A stretch of DNA of 34,062 nt from an uncultured Dorea sp. GTDB taxonomy: Bacteria > Bacillota > Clostridia > Lachnospirales > Lachnospiraceae. The stretch lies in contig CAJTUQ010000016.1 in NCBI GenBank assembly GCA_910579335.1, positions 320-34,381 on the forward strand, in the 5' to 3' direction. The position numbers and the translations under genes were made by a program. The notes below the pieces were generated by a model. That model had not been told where the DNA came from, made no database searches, and was given only the letters and a program-made list of their open reading frames with translations. Shown here piece after piece: positions 17,184 through 26,321 of this stretch (the first letter of the stretch is position 1; each line of letters starts with the position of its first letter).

Positions 17184-18020
17184 TTACAGTTTCTCTGCTG
17201 CCCCGGCCAGATATTCATTTTCAACTTCAGAGAATCTTTCACTTTCCACCGCTTCTGCCAAAGCAGCGTCTATCGGCATTTTCCCAAGAAGAGGGATGCT
17301 CAGCTCGTCTGCAATCTCCTCTGCATGGCTCTCTCCAAACACGGAAATCTTCTTCCCGCAGTCCGGACATACAAGATAACTGTAGTTTTCTACCATTCCA
17401 AGCACCGGAATATTCATCTGCCTTGCCATCCCATATGCCTTTTTCACAATCATCTTTACCAAATCCTGCGGGGACGACACGATAACCACGCCGTCTACCG
17501 GCAGCGACTGAAATACTGTCAGCGGAACGTCTCCGGTTCCGGGCGGCATGTCCACGAACAGATAATCCAGCTCGCCCCACATAACGTCTGTCCAGAATTG
17601 AGTCACCACGTTTGCAATGACCGGCCCTCTCCAGATAACCGGGTCCGATTCATTTTCCAAAAGAAGGTTGATAGACATGATTTTCGTCCCGTCTTTCGCC
17701 TCCCTCGGAAAAATACCGCTCTCGTCCCCCAGAGCCTTTTCATGGATTCCATACATTTTCGGAATAGACGGTCCGGTAATGTCCGCATCCAAAATACCTA
17801 CCTTGCACCCGTTTCTGCGCATCATCCTGGCAAGAGACGCAGTCACCATAGATTTTCCCACGCCGCCCTTGCCGCTGACGACGCCGATAACCTTTTTAAT
17901 ATTTGAAAACTGATTCGCAGGCTTCCTAAAGTCCACCGGTTTGCTGTTACAGGAATCTGCATGGGCGCAGCCTGCGCAGTCCGACGGAGAACAGTTTCCC
18001 TGCTGCTGATCTTCAGCCAT
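17184..18020 (-). CDS. mrp: Mrp/NBP35 family P-loop ATPase (Fe-S cluster carrier)
   Basis: Cytoplasmic ATPase of the Mrp/ApbC/NBP35 group, which binds and delivers [4Fe-4S] clusters. ATG 18020 is preceded by GAGGTGG; a GTG three codons upstream overlaps that site. The 278 residues start with a Cys-rich segment (C10, C15, C18, C24) resembling the NBP35-type N-terminal cluster, then the deviant Walker A SGKGGVGKS (49-57), switch I LDADITGPS, and DMPPGTGDVPLT. A second CxxC pair (VCPDC) lies near residue 215 and is the likely bridging-cluster site. The ridA gene lies 41 bases upstream on the same strand and is probably cotranscribed. Confidence 0.92.
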   Translation of the reverse strand: MAEDQQQGNCSPSDCAGCAHADSCNSKPVDFRKPANQFSNIKKVIGVVSGKGGVGKSMVTASLARMMRRNGCKVGILDADITGPSIPKMYGIHEKALGDESGIFPREAKDGTKIMSINLLLENESDPVIWRGPVIANVVTQFWTDVMWGELDYLFVDMPPGTGDVPLTVFQSLPVDGVVIVSSPQDLVKMIVKKAYGMARQMNIPVLGMVENYSYLVCPDCGKKISVFGESHAEEIADELSIPLLGKMPIDAALAEAVESERFSEVENEYLAGAAEKL

Positions 18021-18061
18021 CACATCCACCTCACATTTTTTATTTTTAAAGTAAATTCCGG

Positions 18062-18436
18062 TTACTCTACAACAGCGATTACTTCAACCTCGCAAAGCAC
18101 GTTTTTGGGCAGGGTCTTCACAGCTACGCAGCTCCTTGCCGGCTTAGATGTAAAGTACTTTGCATATACCTCATTGAACGCTGCAAAGTCTCCCATATCC
18201 GCAAGAAAGCAAGTTGTCTTAAGAACTTTATCATAGGATGTCCCCGCCGCTTTAAGGACTTCGCCCATATTTTTACACACCTGCTCCGTCTGCTCTTCAA
18301 TGGTCTGTGCCTCTACCGTATCCGTAGCCGGATTAATCGGAATCTGTCCTGCGGAATAAAAAATACCGTTGTGGACATACCCCTGCGAATATGGTCCCAA
18401 TGCCTTCGGTGCTTTGTCTGTTGCTACTACTTTCAT
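18062..18436 (-). CDS. ridA: RidA family enamine/imine deaminase
   Basis: A 124-residue YjgF/YER057c/UK114 protein that hydrolyses reactive 2-aminoacrylate and related enamines made by PLP enzymes; the family forms trimers. Key residues are in place: Arg101 in KPARSCVAV and Glu116 in LCEVEVIAVVE (equivalent to Arg105 and Glu120 of E. coli RidA), plus the N-terminal GPYSQG and the SAGQIP segment. The ATG follows AAAGGAGAAG. It has its own promoter and a leader of roughly 90 bases, and sits 41 bases before mrp; Mrp and RidA both support metabolic housekeeping, but a direct link is not shown. Confidence 0.95.
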   Translation of the reverse strand: MKVVATDKAPKALGPYSQGYVHNGIFYSAGQIPINPATDTVEAQTIEEQTEQVCKNMGEVLKAAGTSYDKVLKTTCFLADMGDFAAFNEVYAKYFTSKPARSCVAVKTLPKNVLCEVEVIAVVE

Positions 18437-18530
18437 AAATAACTTCTCCTTTATATCCTAAATATTTTTATCCAAAGCCATCCCCTTGACAGGGATTTGA
18501 AAAATATGGCTTTTGACCTGCATCATATAT

Positions 18531-18559
18531 ATTGTACTACCTTTCCGCTCTTTTGTCAC
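18531..18559 (-). promoter_or_regulatory. Promoter of ridA-mrp
   Basis: On the minus strand GTGACA (18559-18554), 17 bases, TACAAT (18536-18531). The leader contains a small hairpin (ATCCC / GGGAT, 18480-18496) and overlapping alternative pairings (GCCAT/ATGGC). No known riboswitch is recognised. Confidence 0.6.
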
Positions 18560-18589
18560 TCTCCCAGTTTGGCTTTCAGGCCCTAAAGT

Positions 18590-19969
18590 TTATCGGGTCA
18601 CGTCATTCAGCCATTTATATTTTTTGTAACGCCAGACACAGATAGGCATTTTGATTATCTCATCACTCATAAGAATTGCATAGACTACCGGCACGCCGGC
18701 ATGAAAGTAAAATGCCGCTGCCGCGCCAAGCAGAATCGAACAGCCCCACATAGTGGCCACATCCATGACAAGCCCGAACCTTGTGTCTCCCCCGGAGCGG
18801 AACACGCCGCACACCATCGTCGTATTGAATGCCTGCCCCACCACAAAATAAGACATGACAAAAAACATAAACCTGAGATATCTTCTTGATGTGCCGGACA
18901 AAGTCAGCACGCTTCCCACAACCGGGCCGGCAGCCAGTATCAGCGCTCCGCCTGCGATTCCCAGACCCAGCGAAAGTATTACAAACTGTTTTGCATACGC
19001 CTTTGCATGTTCCGGCTTTCTCTCTCCGAGGGTCTTCCCAAGCCAGATTGCCGTAGCGTTGGAAATTCCGAACACCACGACCTGCGCCAGCTGTCTCGCC
19101 ACCTGAGCCACGGAGTTCGCAGCCACCGCCTCGCTTCCAAGATGGCCGATAATCGCCGTATTGCAGGACGTCCCCATCCCCCACATAAATTCATTCAGCA
19201 CTACCGGCATGGCATACCGGATGTAATCCATCAAAAGAATACGGTCAATACGCAGCATATTCCGAATATGCAGCCTGACAATCTTATTTTTAAAATGCGC
19301 ATAACCAAAGACGATAAGCGTCTCCGTTATTCTGGCGCACAGCGTACCGATTGCGGCTCCCTGCACTTCCAGCCTCGGCGCTCCAAGCAGCCCGAAAATC
19401 AGCACCGCATTGATACAGATATTTACCAAAAGCGATACAAAATACACAACTGTTGCAATAACGACCCGTTCAATGCTCCGCATAATATTCAGGTACACTT
19501 GCGTCACCGCCATAAACAGATAGGACACACCCACGATCCGCAGATATTTCACGCCTTCGGCAATCACCTCCGGGTCCGAAGTAAAGATACGCATCATCGG
19601 CGCCGGAATCAAAAGAGCCAGCGCCGTAAAAAACGCCGCCACTAAAAGCCCCATCGTAAGCCCCATGCCAAGAATTTTCTCGATAGTCCCGGTATCTTTT
19701 TTCCCCCAGTACTGTGCCGTAAGGACCGTCGCCCCCGCCGTAATGCCAAAAAATATCAGCATCATAATAAACTGTATCTGTCCGGCAAGAGAAGCGCCGG
19801 AGAGTACCTTCTCCCCCACTCTTCCAAGCATAAACACGTCCGTCGCCGTGACTCCCACATTTATCAGATTCTGTATTGCCATAGGAACGACAAGGGCGAA
19901 TACGCTCCGGTAAAAAATACCCCAGTTTATATTCAGATTATTCGTGGTTTGCTGCTTTATAAATCTCAT
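18590..19969 (-). CDS. MATE family efflux transporter
   Basis: Multidrug and toxic compound extrusion family exporter, 459 residues with about twelve membrane spans in two repeats. Features include PMAIQNLINVGVTATDVFMLG in the first span, the QYWGKKD loop, and the second-repeat start PVVLNEFMWGMGTSCNTAIIG. Such transporters expel cationic compounds using Na+ or H+ gradients; the substrate is unknown. The start chosen is ATG 19969 behind AGGA; an ATG five codons upstream has a weaker site. Either way it overlaps the end of the alcohol dehydrogenase gene by 30 bases or more, so the two are translationally coupled. Confidence 0.9.
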   Translation of the reverse strand: MRFIKQQTTNNLNINWGIFYRSVFALVVPMAIQNLINVGVTATDVFMLGRVGEKVLSGASLAGQIQFIMMLIFFGITAGATVLTAQYWGKKDTGTIEKILGMGLTMGLLVAAFFTALALLIPAPMMRIFTSDPEVIAEGVKYLRIVGVSYLFMAVTQVYLNIMRSIERVVIATVVYFVSLLVNICINAVLIFGLLGAPRLEVQGAAIGTLCARITETLIVFGYAHFKNKIVRLHIRNMLRIDRILLMDYIRYAMPVVLNEFMWGMGTSCNTAIIGHLGSEAVAANSVAQVARQLAQVVVFGISNATAIWLGKTLGERKPEHAKAYAKQFVILSLGLGIAGGALILAAGPVVGSVLTLSGTSRRYLRFMFFVMSYFVVGQAFNTTMVCGVFRSGGDTRFGLVMDVATMWGCSILLGAAAAFYFHAGVPVVYAILMSDEIIKMPICVWRYKKYKWLNDVTR

Positions 19970-21122
19970 ACATATCCTGCGCATCCAGCTTCTTAAAGCA
20001 TCCGAGTCTTACCGTATCCCCCTTTGTAGCGCTGTCTGCCATCTCTTTCAGCTTTTCTTCCGGCAGGACGCCGGTTTTCAGACCGCCGATACAGACCGGC
20101 ATATGTAGGGAACGGAAAAACTCTTCGGTCGCTTCGATTGCCAGAACTGCAGTCTCCTCCTCTCCTTTATCTTCTATTTTCCACACTTTTCTTCCGTAGC
20201 GGGCAAACCGCGCCGTATCCAGCTTGTATACATATCTTGCCCAGCTCCCCCATACGGCCGAGAGCGTCGCCCCGTGAGCCTCGTCAAACATGCCGCCGAT
20301 TTCATGCCCTAGTTTATGGCACGCAAAATCTTTCGGGCGGCCTAAGCCCGTCAGATTATTGTGTGACAGGCTCCCGCACCACATAATCTCGCTCATGGCA
20401 TCGTAATCCGTCTGATTTTCATAGGCAGTCTTCCCATTTTCGATTAACGTACGCATCAGCCCTTCCGCAATCTCATCTGTAAGCATATTCCCGGAAACAG
20501 GCGTGAAATACCGCTCAAGCGTATGCATCAGAATATCAACGATTCCGCATGCGAGCTGGTATTTCGGCAGCGTATAGGTGAGCTTGGGATTCATTAATGC
20601 GAACTTCGGACGTACGATATCCGAATTAAATCCCGCCTTCTTTCCCGTCTCTTCATTTGTAAGCACCGCAGAATCACTCATCTCGCTGCCGGCTGCCGAT
20701 ATCGTAAGCACTGCGCCTACCGGCTTCGCCGCATCCACGGACACCTTTCCCATCCACACGTCCCATATGTCAGTGCCTGGGTTTTCTGCGCCAACCGCTA
20801 CAGCCTTAGCCGTGTCGATCACACTGCCGCCTCCCACTGCAAGCATCATCTCAGCCCCAAATTCCAACGCCTTTTTTACACCTTCCCTTGCAAGGCCAAG
20901 ACGCGGATTGGGCTTTACTCCTGACAGTTCAGTATATAAAATCCCCTCTTTTTCAAGAGACGACTTGACCGTGTCAAGAAGTCCGCTCCTCACAACACTG
21001 CCGCCGCCATATACAAGCAGCACCTTGGAAACCCCGCTTTCCCGCGCAAGCTTTCCCGCTTCTTTTTCCGCCTCCTGGCCGAATACGATTTTCGTCGGCA
21101 TAAACTGTATAAAACTCTGCAT
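19938..21122 (-). CDS. Iron-containing alcohol dehydrogenase (BDH/YqhD-like)
   Basis: Group III NAD(P)H-dependent alcohol/aldehyde oxidoreductase of 394 residues, starting at ATG 21122 behind AAGGAGGAG. The cofactor motif is AVGGGSVIDTAKAVA, and the metal ligands are visible: Asp and His in GIVDILMHTLE, His in HKLGHEIGG and His in FDEAHGATLS. It resembles butanol dehydrogenases and YqhD, which reduce short aldehydes during fermentation or detoxification. It starts a coupled pair with the MATE exporter and follows dnaJ by 44 bases, so read-through from the heat-shock operon is possible. Confidence 0.93.
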   Translation of the reverse strand: MQSFIQFMPTKIVFGQEAEKEAGKLARESGVSKVLLVYGGGSVVRSGLLDTVKSSLEKEGILYTELSGVKPNPRLGLAREGVKKALEFGAEMMLAVGGGSVIDTAKAVAVGAENPGTDIWDVWMGKVSVDAAKPVGAVLTISAAGSEMSDSAVLTNEETGKKAGFNSDIVRPKFALMNPKLTYTLPKYQLACGIVDILMHTLERYFTPVSGNMLTDEIAEGLMRTLIENGKTAYENQTDYDAMSEIMWCGSLSHNNLTGLGRPKDFACHKLGHEIGGMFDEAHGATLSAVWGSWARYVYKLDTARFARYGRKVWKIEDKGEEETAVLAIEATEEFFRSLHMPVCIGGLKTGVLPEEKLKEMADSATKGDTVRLGCFKKLDAQDMYEIYKAANHE

Positions 21123-21166
21123 CAAAAACTCCTCCTTATCCTTGTGTAGTGGAAAGAAGCCTTTGA

Positions 21167-22351
21167 CTAATCGTCAAAAGCTTCCTTCATTTTATTCATA
21201 AAACCTTTTTTCTTCTTGGCACCTGCCGTGCTTCCCGTATCCTTTGCCGCATTCAAAGTGTTTCCGGCAAGCTCGTCAAATCTTCTGAGCGCTTCCTTTG
21301 CCTCAGAGCTTAATCGCTCCGGAGTCTGGATAACCAGCGTCACATAATGGTCGCCCCTTACCTGCGAATTTCTCACCGACGGAACTCCCTTTCCCTTTAA
21401 ACGCACTTTCGTGTCGGTCTTGGTTCCCGGTTTTACCGTATAGAGCACTTCCCCGTCCACCGTTTTAATCTTTACATCTGCGCCAAGCGCTGCCTGCGCG
21501 AAAGATATAGGAACCGTGGAAAAGATATGCATATCCTGTCTCTGGAAAATAGGATGTCTGGAAACACTGACCTCCACAAGCAGATCTCCTCTTGGTCCGC
21601 CGTTGGTTCCCGGCTCGCCTTTTTCACGAATCCGGATGCTCTGTCCATTGTCAATTCCCGCAGGTATCGTAACCGCAATTTTCTTCCTGTTGGATACATA
21701 GCCCGTACCCTGGCAGTCCGGACATTTCTCACGGATAATCTTTCCCGTACCGCCGCAGTCCGGACAAGTCTGCACATTCTGCACGGTTCCGAAAAAGGAC
21801 TGCTGCGTATATACCACCTGGCCCTTGCCTCCGCATTTTTTACATGTCTCCGGAGATGTGCCCGGTCTCGCACCTGTCCCGTTACATTTCGGACAGGAAT
21901 CCTTCAAAACGACATCCAGCTCTTTTTCGCACCCGAACACAGCCTCTTCAAATGTAATCCTTACGCTTTTCCGGACATTCATGCCTTTCATAGGCCCCTG
22001 GCTTCGGCTTCTCCTTCCGCCGCCCCCGAAAAGGTCTCCAAATATATCGCCAAATATATCGCTGAAATCCGCACCGCTGAAATCAAAACCGCCGAAGCCT
22101 CCGGCACCGCCTGCTCCGCCCTCAAACGCTGCATGGCCGAACTGGTCATACTGACGGCGTTTCTCCGGGTCACTCAGCACCGCATAAGCTTCCGAAGCTT
22201 CTTTAAACTTCTTCTCAGCCTCGGCATCTCCCGGATTCATATCCGGATGGTACTTCTTTGCGACCTGCCTGTATGCTTTTTTTAACGCCGCATCATCCGC
22301 ATCTTTTCCCACGCCCAGCACTTCATAATAATCTCTTTTTGATTCTGCCAT
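21167..22351 (-). CDS. dnaJ: Chaperone DnaJ
   Basis: Type I Hsp40 co-chaperone (394 residues) that delivers clients to DnaK and stimulates its ATPase. The J domain carries HPD in KKYHPDMNPG, followed by a Gly/Phe-rich linker. Four zinc-binding CxxCxGxG repeats follow (CPKCNGTG, CKKCGGKG, CPDCGGTG, CPDCQGTG), then the two substrate-binding beta domains and a lysine-rich C-terminus. It is the last gene of the hrcA-grpE-dnaK-dnaJ operon and is separated from dnaK by a hairpin that may set its expression level. Confidence 0.98.
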   Translation of the reverse strand: MAESKRDYYEVLGVGKDADDAALKKAYRQVAKKYHPDMNPGDAEAEKKFKEASEAYAVLSDPEKRRQYDQFGHAAFEGGAGGAGGFGGFDFSGADFSDIFGDIFGDLFGGGGRRSRSQGPMKGMNVRKSVRITFEEAVFGCEKELDVVLKDSCPKCNGTGARPGTSPETCKKCGGKGQVVYTQQSFFGTVQNVQTCPDCGGTGKIIREKCPDCQGTGYVSNRKKIAVTIPAGIDNGQSIRIREKGEPGTNGGPRGDLLVEVSVSRHPIFQRQDMHIFSTVPISFAQAALGADVKIKTVDGEVLYTVKPGTKTDTKVRLKGKGVPSVRNSQVRGDHYVTLVIQTPERLSSEAKEALRRFDELAGNTLNAAKDTGSTAGAKKKKGFMNKMKEAFDD

Positions 22352-22388
22352 GATTTATCCCTTTCTTTTTATAAAGAAACATAAACTT

Positions 22389-22418
22389 GTTGGGGTCAAA
22401 AAACATCCTGACCCCAAC
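22389..22418 (-). other. Hairpin between dnaK and dnaJ
   Basis: Perfect 10-base arms (GTTGGGGTCA / TGACCCCAAC) with a 10-base loop lie 10 bases after the dnaK stop. No T tract follows on the minus strand, so mRNA protection or partial attenuation is more likely than full termination. Confidence 0.7.
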
Positions 22419-22427
22419 CGTATTATT

Positions 22428-24308
22428 TTATACTTCCTTATAATCTCCGTCTACAACATCATCACCCTGGAAGCCTTCCGGCGCCGGGCCCGCCTGCGGT
22501 CCTGCCCCCGGATTCGGGCCTGCACCCTGCGCTCCTGCGGCCGCTCCCGCCTGCTCATACATTTTGGTAAATACCTTCTGTGCACTTGCGGTAAGCTTTT
22601 CCGTGCCGGCTTTCATCTCCGCAACCTGTGCGTCCGTGATATCTTCCATATTAATCTTCTCTAAAATGTCCTTCAGTGACTTGCAGTCAGCTTCAACCTC
22701 AGCCTTATCAGCCGCATCTAATTTATCGCCGACTTCGCCGAGCGCCTTTTCTGTCTGGAACACAAGCGCGTCCGCATCATTCTTCGCATCAATTCCCTCT
22801 TTACGCTTCTTGTCCTGGGCCTCAAATGCCGCCGCTTCTTTTACCGCCTTATCGATATCCTCGTCGGACATGTTAGAGCCCGCCGTAATGGTAATATGCT
22901 GCTCTTTTCCGGTTCCGAGATCTTTTGCAGATACGTTTACAATGCCGTTCGCATCAATATCGAAAGTAACCTCTATCTGCGGTACCCCGCGCGGAGCCGG
23001 AGCGATTCCATCCAGCCTGAACTGTCCAAGAGACTTATTGTCTCTCGCAAACTGTCTCTCACCCTGCACTACGTTGATATCTACCGCTGTCTGGTTGTCA
23101 GCCGCCGTAGAGAATATCTGGCTCTTCTTTGTCGGAATAGTCGTATTTCTTTCAATAAGCCTTGTAGCGACGCCGCCCATTGTCTCGATGGAAAGCGACA
23201 GCGGAGTTACATCAAGCAGAAGGATATCCCCTGCACCCGCATCGCCTGCAAGCTTACCGCCCTGGACGGAAGCGCCGAGCGCCACGCACTCGTCCGGATT
23301 CAAGGATTTGCTCGGCTCTTTGTTCGTCAGGCGCTTCACTTCTTCCTGCACAGCCGGAATACGTGTGGAACCGCCTACCAAAAGTACCTGCCCAAGCTCA
23401 GAAGCCGCAATGCCCGCGTCAGACAATGCCCGCGTTACAGGCTCAGACGTCTTTGCAACAAGGTCGCTTGTCAGTTCATCAAATTTTGCCCTTGTCAATG
23501 TCATGTCAAAATGGAGCGGACCGCTCTCGTTCATGCTGATAAACGGAAGGTTGATGTTGGTCGTCGTAGCTGTAGAAAGCTCCTTTTTCGCCTTCTCAGC
23601 CGCCTCTTTGATTCTCTGCATCGCCATCTTGTCATTGGACAAATCAACACCCTGTGTCTTTTTGAACTCTGCAATCATATAGTCGGCAACCTTCTGGTCA
23701 AAATCGTCGCCGCCAAGTCTGTTGTTTCCCGCGGTAGACAACACTTCGATAACTCCGTCGCCGATTTCAATAATAGACACGTCAAATGTACCGCCGCCAA
23801 GGTCGTATACCATGATCTTCTGCTCTTTTTCATTGTCAAGTCCGTAAGCGAGCGCCGCCGCCGTAGGCTCGTTGATGATACGTTTTACGTCAAGGCCGGC
23901 AATCTTGCCTGCATCTTTGGTGGCCTGGCGCTGTGCGTCGTTAAAATATGCCGGAACAGTAATCACCGCTTCCGTTACCTTTTCTCCCAGATACCCTTCC
24001 GCATCCGCTTTAAGCTTCTGGAGAATCATCGCTGATATCTCCTGAGGAGAATATTTCTTTTCGTCAATTGCTACTCTGTAATCGGAACCCATCTCCCTCT
24101 TAATGGAAGAAATCGTTCTCTCGGCGTTCGTGACTGCCTGACGCTTTGCAGGCTCGCCTACCAGACGCTCCCCTGTCTTTGTAAATGCCACAACGGACGG
24201 TGTCGTTCTTGCACCCTCAGTATTCGCGATAACCGTCGGCTGCCCGCCCTCCATAACAGCTACACAGCTGTTCGTAGTACCTAAGTCAATACCAATTATT
24301 TTGCCCAT
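22428..24308 (-). CDS. dnaK: Chaperone DnaK (Hsp70)
   Basis: ATP-dependent Hsp70 chaperone of 626 residues, normal length for Firmicutes. Seen directly: the phosphate-1 motif IIGIDLGTTNSC at the start, VYDLGGGTFDVSI (phosphate 2), the GGSTRIPAVQ adenosine motif, the linker DILLLDVTPLSL, the beta-sandwich substrate domain and a helical lid ending in a Gly/Pro/Ala-rich tail and the EV terminus (GDYKEV). The ATG follows GGAGG. It is third in the CIRCE-controlled operon. Confidence 0.99.
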   Translation of the reverse strand: MGKIIGIDLGTTNSCVAVMEGGQPTVIANTEGARTTPSVVAFTKTGERLVGEPAKRQAVTNAERTISSIKREMGSDYRVAIDEKKYSPQEISAMILQKLKADAEGYLGEKVTEAVITVPAYFNDAQRQATKDAGKIAGLDVKRIINEPTAAALAYGLDNEKEQKIMVYDLGGGTFDVSIIEIGDGVIEVLSTAGNNRLGGDDFDQKVADYMIAEFKKTQGVDLSNDKMAMQRIKEAAEKAKKELSTATTTNINLPFISMNESGPLHFDMTLTRAKFDELTSDLVAKTSEPVTRALSDAGIAASELGQVLLVGGSTRIPAVQEEVKRLTNKEPSKSLNPDECVALGASVQGGKLAGDAGAGDILLLDVTPLSLSIETMGGVATRLIERNTTIPTKKSQIFSTAADNQTAVDINVVQGERQFARDNKSLGQFRLDGIAPAPRGVPQIEVTFDIDANGIVNVSAKDLGTGKEQHITITAGSNMSDEDIDKAVKEAAAFEAQDKKRKEGIDAKNDADALVFQTEKALGEVGDKLDAADKAEVEADCKSLKDILEKINMEDITDAQVAEMKAGTEKLTASAQKVFTKMYEQAGAAAGAQGAGPNPGAGPQAGPAPEGFQGDDVVDGDYKEV

Positions 24309-24350
24309 AATTTTATTCCTCCTGATTTTTATGTCTCTAAAATGAATTTG

Positions 24351-25019
24351 TTAGTTTGCTACTTTTACCATACTGTGCCGGACAACCGAATCCCGGTACA
24401 TGTACCCCTTCTGCAATTCCTCGACGACAATATTTTCGCCAAGCTCATCGTCGTCCACATGCATGACCGCATTGTGGAAATCGGGATTGAACTCCTGTCC
24501 GGCCGCTTCAATCGGCTTCACGCCGATTCCTTCAAGGGTGGACATAAGCTGCTTATATACCATCTCCATCCCCTGCACGAACGGGTCTTCTTTTTCTTCC
24601 TCCTTCACTGCGCCAAGCCCTCTCTCAAAGTTATCCACGACCGGAAGGATTTTATCTATGACATCCTTTGCGCCGATCTCGTACATATGGGATTTTTCTT
24701 TTTCCGTACGCTTGCGGAAATTGTCAAATTCCGCCATCTGACGAGTAAGCCTGTCTGTCAGTTCTTCAATCTTTTCATCTTTTTTATCTTTTTTCTTTTT
24801 CCCGAACAGCCTCTTCTTTTCTGTCTCTTCGCTTTCTGTCTCTTCGGGGCTGTCTGTTTCCGGCTCTTTTATAGCTTCTGTCTCTTCCGAATCCAAAACC
24901 GTACTTTTTGTCTCCTCCCCCTGGCTTTCATCCTCCGCCTGTGAAACCGCAGCTTTTTTTGCTTCTTCCACCGCTTCCTTCACCATTTCTTCCTGGCTTT
25001 TCTCCTGCTGATTTTCCAA
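24351..25019 (-). CDS. grpE: Nucleotide exchange factor GrpE
   Basis: Exchange factor that releases ADP from DnaK. The 222 residues start with about 75 highly acidic and lysine-rich residues, then a coiled-coil helix (KIEELTDRLTRQMAEFDNFRK), and the beta-wing domain with VDNFERGL and EEFNP-like sequence (AAGQEFNPDFHNAVMHVDD). The likely start is TTG 25019, with AAAGGTGG 8 bases upstream; an ATG at codon 12 also has a purine-rich site and would remove only part of the acidic tail. It lies between hrcA and dnaK. Confidence 0.97.
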   Translation of the reverse strand: MENQQEKSQEEMVKEAVEEAKKAAVSQAEDESQGEETKSTVLDSEETEAIKEPETDSPEETESEETEKKRLFGKKKKDKKDEKIEELTDRLTRQMAEFDNFRKRTEKEKSHMYEIGAKDVIDKILPVVDNFERGLGAVKEEEKEDPFVQGMEMVYKQLMSTLEGIGVKPIEAAGQEFNPDFHNAVMHVDDDELGENIVVEELQKGYMYRDSVVRHSMVKVAN

Positions 25020-25051
25020 GAGCTATTCCACCTTTCTCCTCATATTCTTAT

Positions 25052-26104
25052 TTACGAAGCCTTTCCGCCTCCATGAAATATCTGATCCAGCTCGGCCTGC
25101 AGACGTTTCATAGATTTCAAAACATGTTCATAATCCATCCTCTTCGGTCCGATAATTCCTATCGTTCCCTTCATCCCGTCACCTAATTCGTAAGTGGCGG
25201 TAACGACACTGCAGTCCTTCATCGTCTGTACAGGTGCCTCATCACCGATGTAGACCTGAATCCCTGTATTATCCTCCTGTGACAAAGTCTGGGTTACCAG
25301 TTCCGTGAGCTGCTGCTTTTCTTCAAAGGCGCTGATAATTTCCTGTGCGCTCTGCTTGTCGGACAACTCCGGATATTTGAAAATATTCGTGGCGCCGCTG
25401 GTATAAATCTGCATATCCTCGTCTACCTGAATCGCATCCGCTACCGCATCCAGCACGTTTCCGACCACCTCACCGTGAATACCCGCCTGTTCCTTAAGCC
25501 TTGCAATCAGCCCAAGATTGATTTCCTCAATCGGCATGCCGTTCAGCGTAGTGTTAAGAAGCATATTCAGCTTCAGCAGGTTCTCATTACTGAGCGGCTC
25601 ATCAACCCTTATAATCTTGTTCTTAATTACATTTCCGCCGAGCACGATAACTGCAATAATCTGTTCCTCATCCACCATCGTAAGCTGGATAAATTTAATC
25701 TTATTGCTGTTTCCCATCGGAGTGGAGACCATCGTGGCGTAATTCGTGCTGCTCGCCAGTACTTTTGCCGCCTGCTTGAGAAGATGTTCCATCTTATCCG
25801 CTTTCTCAAGCATCTGCTCCTCCTTCTCCATAAGCTCCTGCTCTTTTTTGTCCATCAGCATATCCACATATAACCGATAACCTTTATCTGAAGGGATACG
25901 TCCTGCCGACGTGTGAGGCTGCATGATAAACCCCAGTTCTTCCAAATCGGCCATCTCATTGCGGATCGTCGCAGAACTTAAATTCAGATCCGTGTATTTG
26001 GAAATGGTTCTGGAGCCGACGGGTTCTCCGGTTTCCAGATAGGTTCTGATAATCGCATGAAGGATTTTAAGCTTTCTGTCACTTAATCCATGCTCATTTA
26101 CCAT
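25052..26104 (-). CDS. hrcA: Heat-inducible transcription repressor HrcA
   Basis: Repressor that binds CIRCE and keeps the class I heat-shock operon off at normal temperature; its folding depends on GroE (known in Bacillus). The 350 residues include the N-terminal winged helix (SDRKLKILHAIIRTYLETGEP, SSATIRNEMADLEELGFI, HTSAGRIPSDKGYR) and a C-terminal GAF-like domain ending in a conserved region, GIIGPKRMDY. The ATG follows AAAGGAGGAGG. First gene of the operon; a perfect CIRCE lies 29 bases upstream. Confidence 0.98.
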   Translation of the reverse strand: MVNEHGLSDRKLKILHAIIRTYLETGEPVGSRTISKYTDLNLSSATIRNEMADLEELGFIMQPHTSAGRIPSDKGYRLYVDMLMDKKEQELMEKEEQMLEKADKMEHLLKQAAKVLASSTNYATMVSTPMGNSNKIKFIQLTMVDEEQIIAVIVLGGNVIKNKIIRVDEPLSNENLLKLNMLLNTTLNGMPIEEINLGLIARLKEQAGIHGEVVGNVLDAVADAIQVDEDMQIYTSGATNIFKYPELSDKQSAQEIISAFEEKQQLTELVTQTLSQEDNTGIQVYIGDEAPVQTMKDCSVVTATYELGDGMKGTIGIIGPKRMDYEHVLKSMKRLQAELDQIFHGGGKAS

Positions 26105-26132
26105 CCATCCTCCTCCTTTCAGATTTTTCTTG

Positions 26133-26159
26133 TTAGCACTCGAAATTGAAGAGTGCTAA
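26133..26159. promoter_or_regulatory. CIRCE operator
   Basis: Perfect TTAGCACTC-N9-GAGTGCTAA, the HrcA-binding element. It lies between the hrcA promoter and the hrcA start codon, so HrcA represses its own operon. Confidence 0.99.
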
Positions 26160-26173
26160 CATCTTCGAATACT

Positions 26174-26202
26174 AATTTAACACTCTGTTTTCTGTTTGTC
26201 AA
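26174..26202 (-). promoter_or_regulatory. Sigma-A promoter of the hrcA operon
   Basis: On the minus strand a perfect TTGACA (26202-26197), 17 bases, TAAATT (26179-26174). CIRCE begins 14 bases downstream of the -10 box, at about the expected start site. Confidence 0.82.
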
Positions 26203-26252
26203 CATAGTTTATGCATTTTTTATAAAAAGAAATCGCTTCCCCAAAATTCATA

Positions 26253-26293
26253 CAAATTAAAAATGCAAAGCCCAAAAAAACTCCGGCTCTGCA
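26253..26293 (-). terminator. Terminator of the second carboxypeptidase gene
   Basis: On the minus strand TGCAGAGCC pairs with GGCTTTGCA (one G-U pair) around a 12-base loop, followed by TTTTTAATTT. It starts 28 bases after the stop codon. Confidence 0.75.
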
Positions 26294-26321
26294 CTTTCTT
26301 CGCATAATTATGAATATTTTT

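Noticed and set aside
22564..24035. Long open frames on the plus strand opposite dnaK (over 370 codons)
   Set aside because: They mirror a highly conserved gene with biased codons, have no ribosome binding site and give serine/arginine-rich products unlike known proteins.
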